From assembly GCF_014647155.1 (NCBI RefSeq), contig NZ_BMOQ01000003.1, positions 308,512 to 372,511 on the forward strand: a stretch of DNA of 64,000 bases, given 5' to 3'. Under the pieces are notes generated by a model that ran no database searches, had not been told where the DNA came from, and saw only the letters and a program-made list of their open reading frames with translations. This DNA is from Halarchaeum nitratireducens. GTDB taxonomy: Archaea > Halobacteriota > Halobacteria > Halobacteriales > Halobacteriaceae. Shown here one piece after another: positions 63,998 through 64,000 of the stretch. The translations under genes and the position numbers were made by a program. Every line of letters begins with the position of its first letter. The first letter of the stretch is position 1.

Positions 63998-64000
63998 CGA

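Overview
The window is a stretch of chromosome from a haloarchaeon (class Halobacteria). The DNA is very GC-rich, the encoded proteins are strongly acidic, and the information-processing genes are archaeal: RpoP, the haloarchaeal polymerase subunit epsilon, TFB, eL43, prefoldin beta, Pcc1, a D-aminoacyl-tRNA deacylase of the DtdA type, FtsZ1 and geranylgeranylglyceryl phosphate synthase. Many genes have a TTTA/CTTA-type TATA box 25-30 bases before the start codon and no leader, as is usual for haloarchaeal leaderless transcripts. The species cannot be named from this sequence.

Layout. 1-0.6 kb: 3' part of the polymerase epsilon gene. 1.2-7.5 kb: a complete Mrp-type Na+/H+ antiporter operon, mrpABCDEFG, in which every gene-to-gene junction is a 4-base stop/start overlap, followed by tRNA-Ser(CGA). 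7.7-17.9 kb: a LeuA/CimA-type synthase, GuaA amidotransferase subunit, DUF2070 membrane protein, and the conserved archaeal cluster eL43-rpoP-pcc1-pfdB-DUF3194 with truD-pth2 upstream. 18-20.9 kb: dCTP deaminase carrying a 475-residue intein, then a ThiR-type regulator. 20.9-26.3 kb: a gene behind a DtxR-like palindrome, the two archaeal CoA enzymes (pantoate kinase, phosphopantothenate synthetase), aspS and GGGP synthase. 26.5-41.5 kb: rnhA, ppa, a run of haloarchaeal conserved hypotheticals, Nudix, radical SAM, TRAM, YkgJ-type and metallo-hydrolase genes. 41.7-46.8 kb: methyltransferase and glycosyltransferase pair, an internally deleted thermosome, an APC permease and a cobalamin-binding-type protein. 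46.9-64 kb: tfb, an aldolase, ftsZ1-dtdA, Ca2+/Na+ exchanger, aroE, Rieske protein, nucleotidyltransferase, PAS histidine kinase, Dph6, DUF373, SppA, a coiled-coil protein, DUF371 and O-acetylhomoserine sulfhydrylase. Almost all of this is ordinary core haloarchaeal content.

The unusual signals sit at gene edges. (i) Short upstream frames, Arg-rich apart from a 13-codon frame at 34418, lie before several genes. Five of them (two before mrpB, one each before mrpE, the FAD oxidoreductase at 35759 and the coiled-coil gene at 61801) end on top of the next start codon, and two sets are built from tandem repeats (59 bp and 27 bp) whose lengths fit this arrangement. (ii) The 3' ends of two genes (aspS and a 44-codon gene at 28775) are copied downstream, each copy keeping the stop codon, usually in the loop of a hairpin. 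(iii) A thermosome-like gene has lost about 265 internal residues in frame, including the ATPase motif, but keeps a heat-shock-like promoter. (iv) The dcd intein carries a helix-turn-helix next to its LAGLIDADG endonuclease. These are the places most worth checking.
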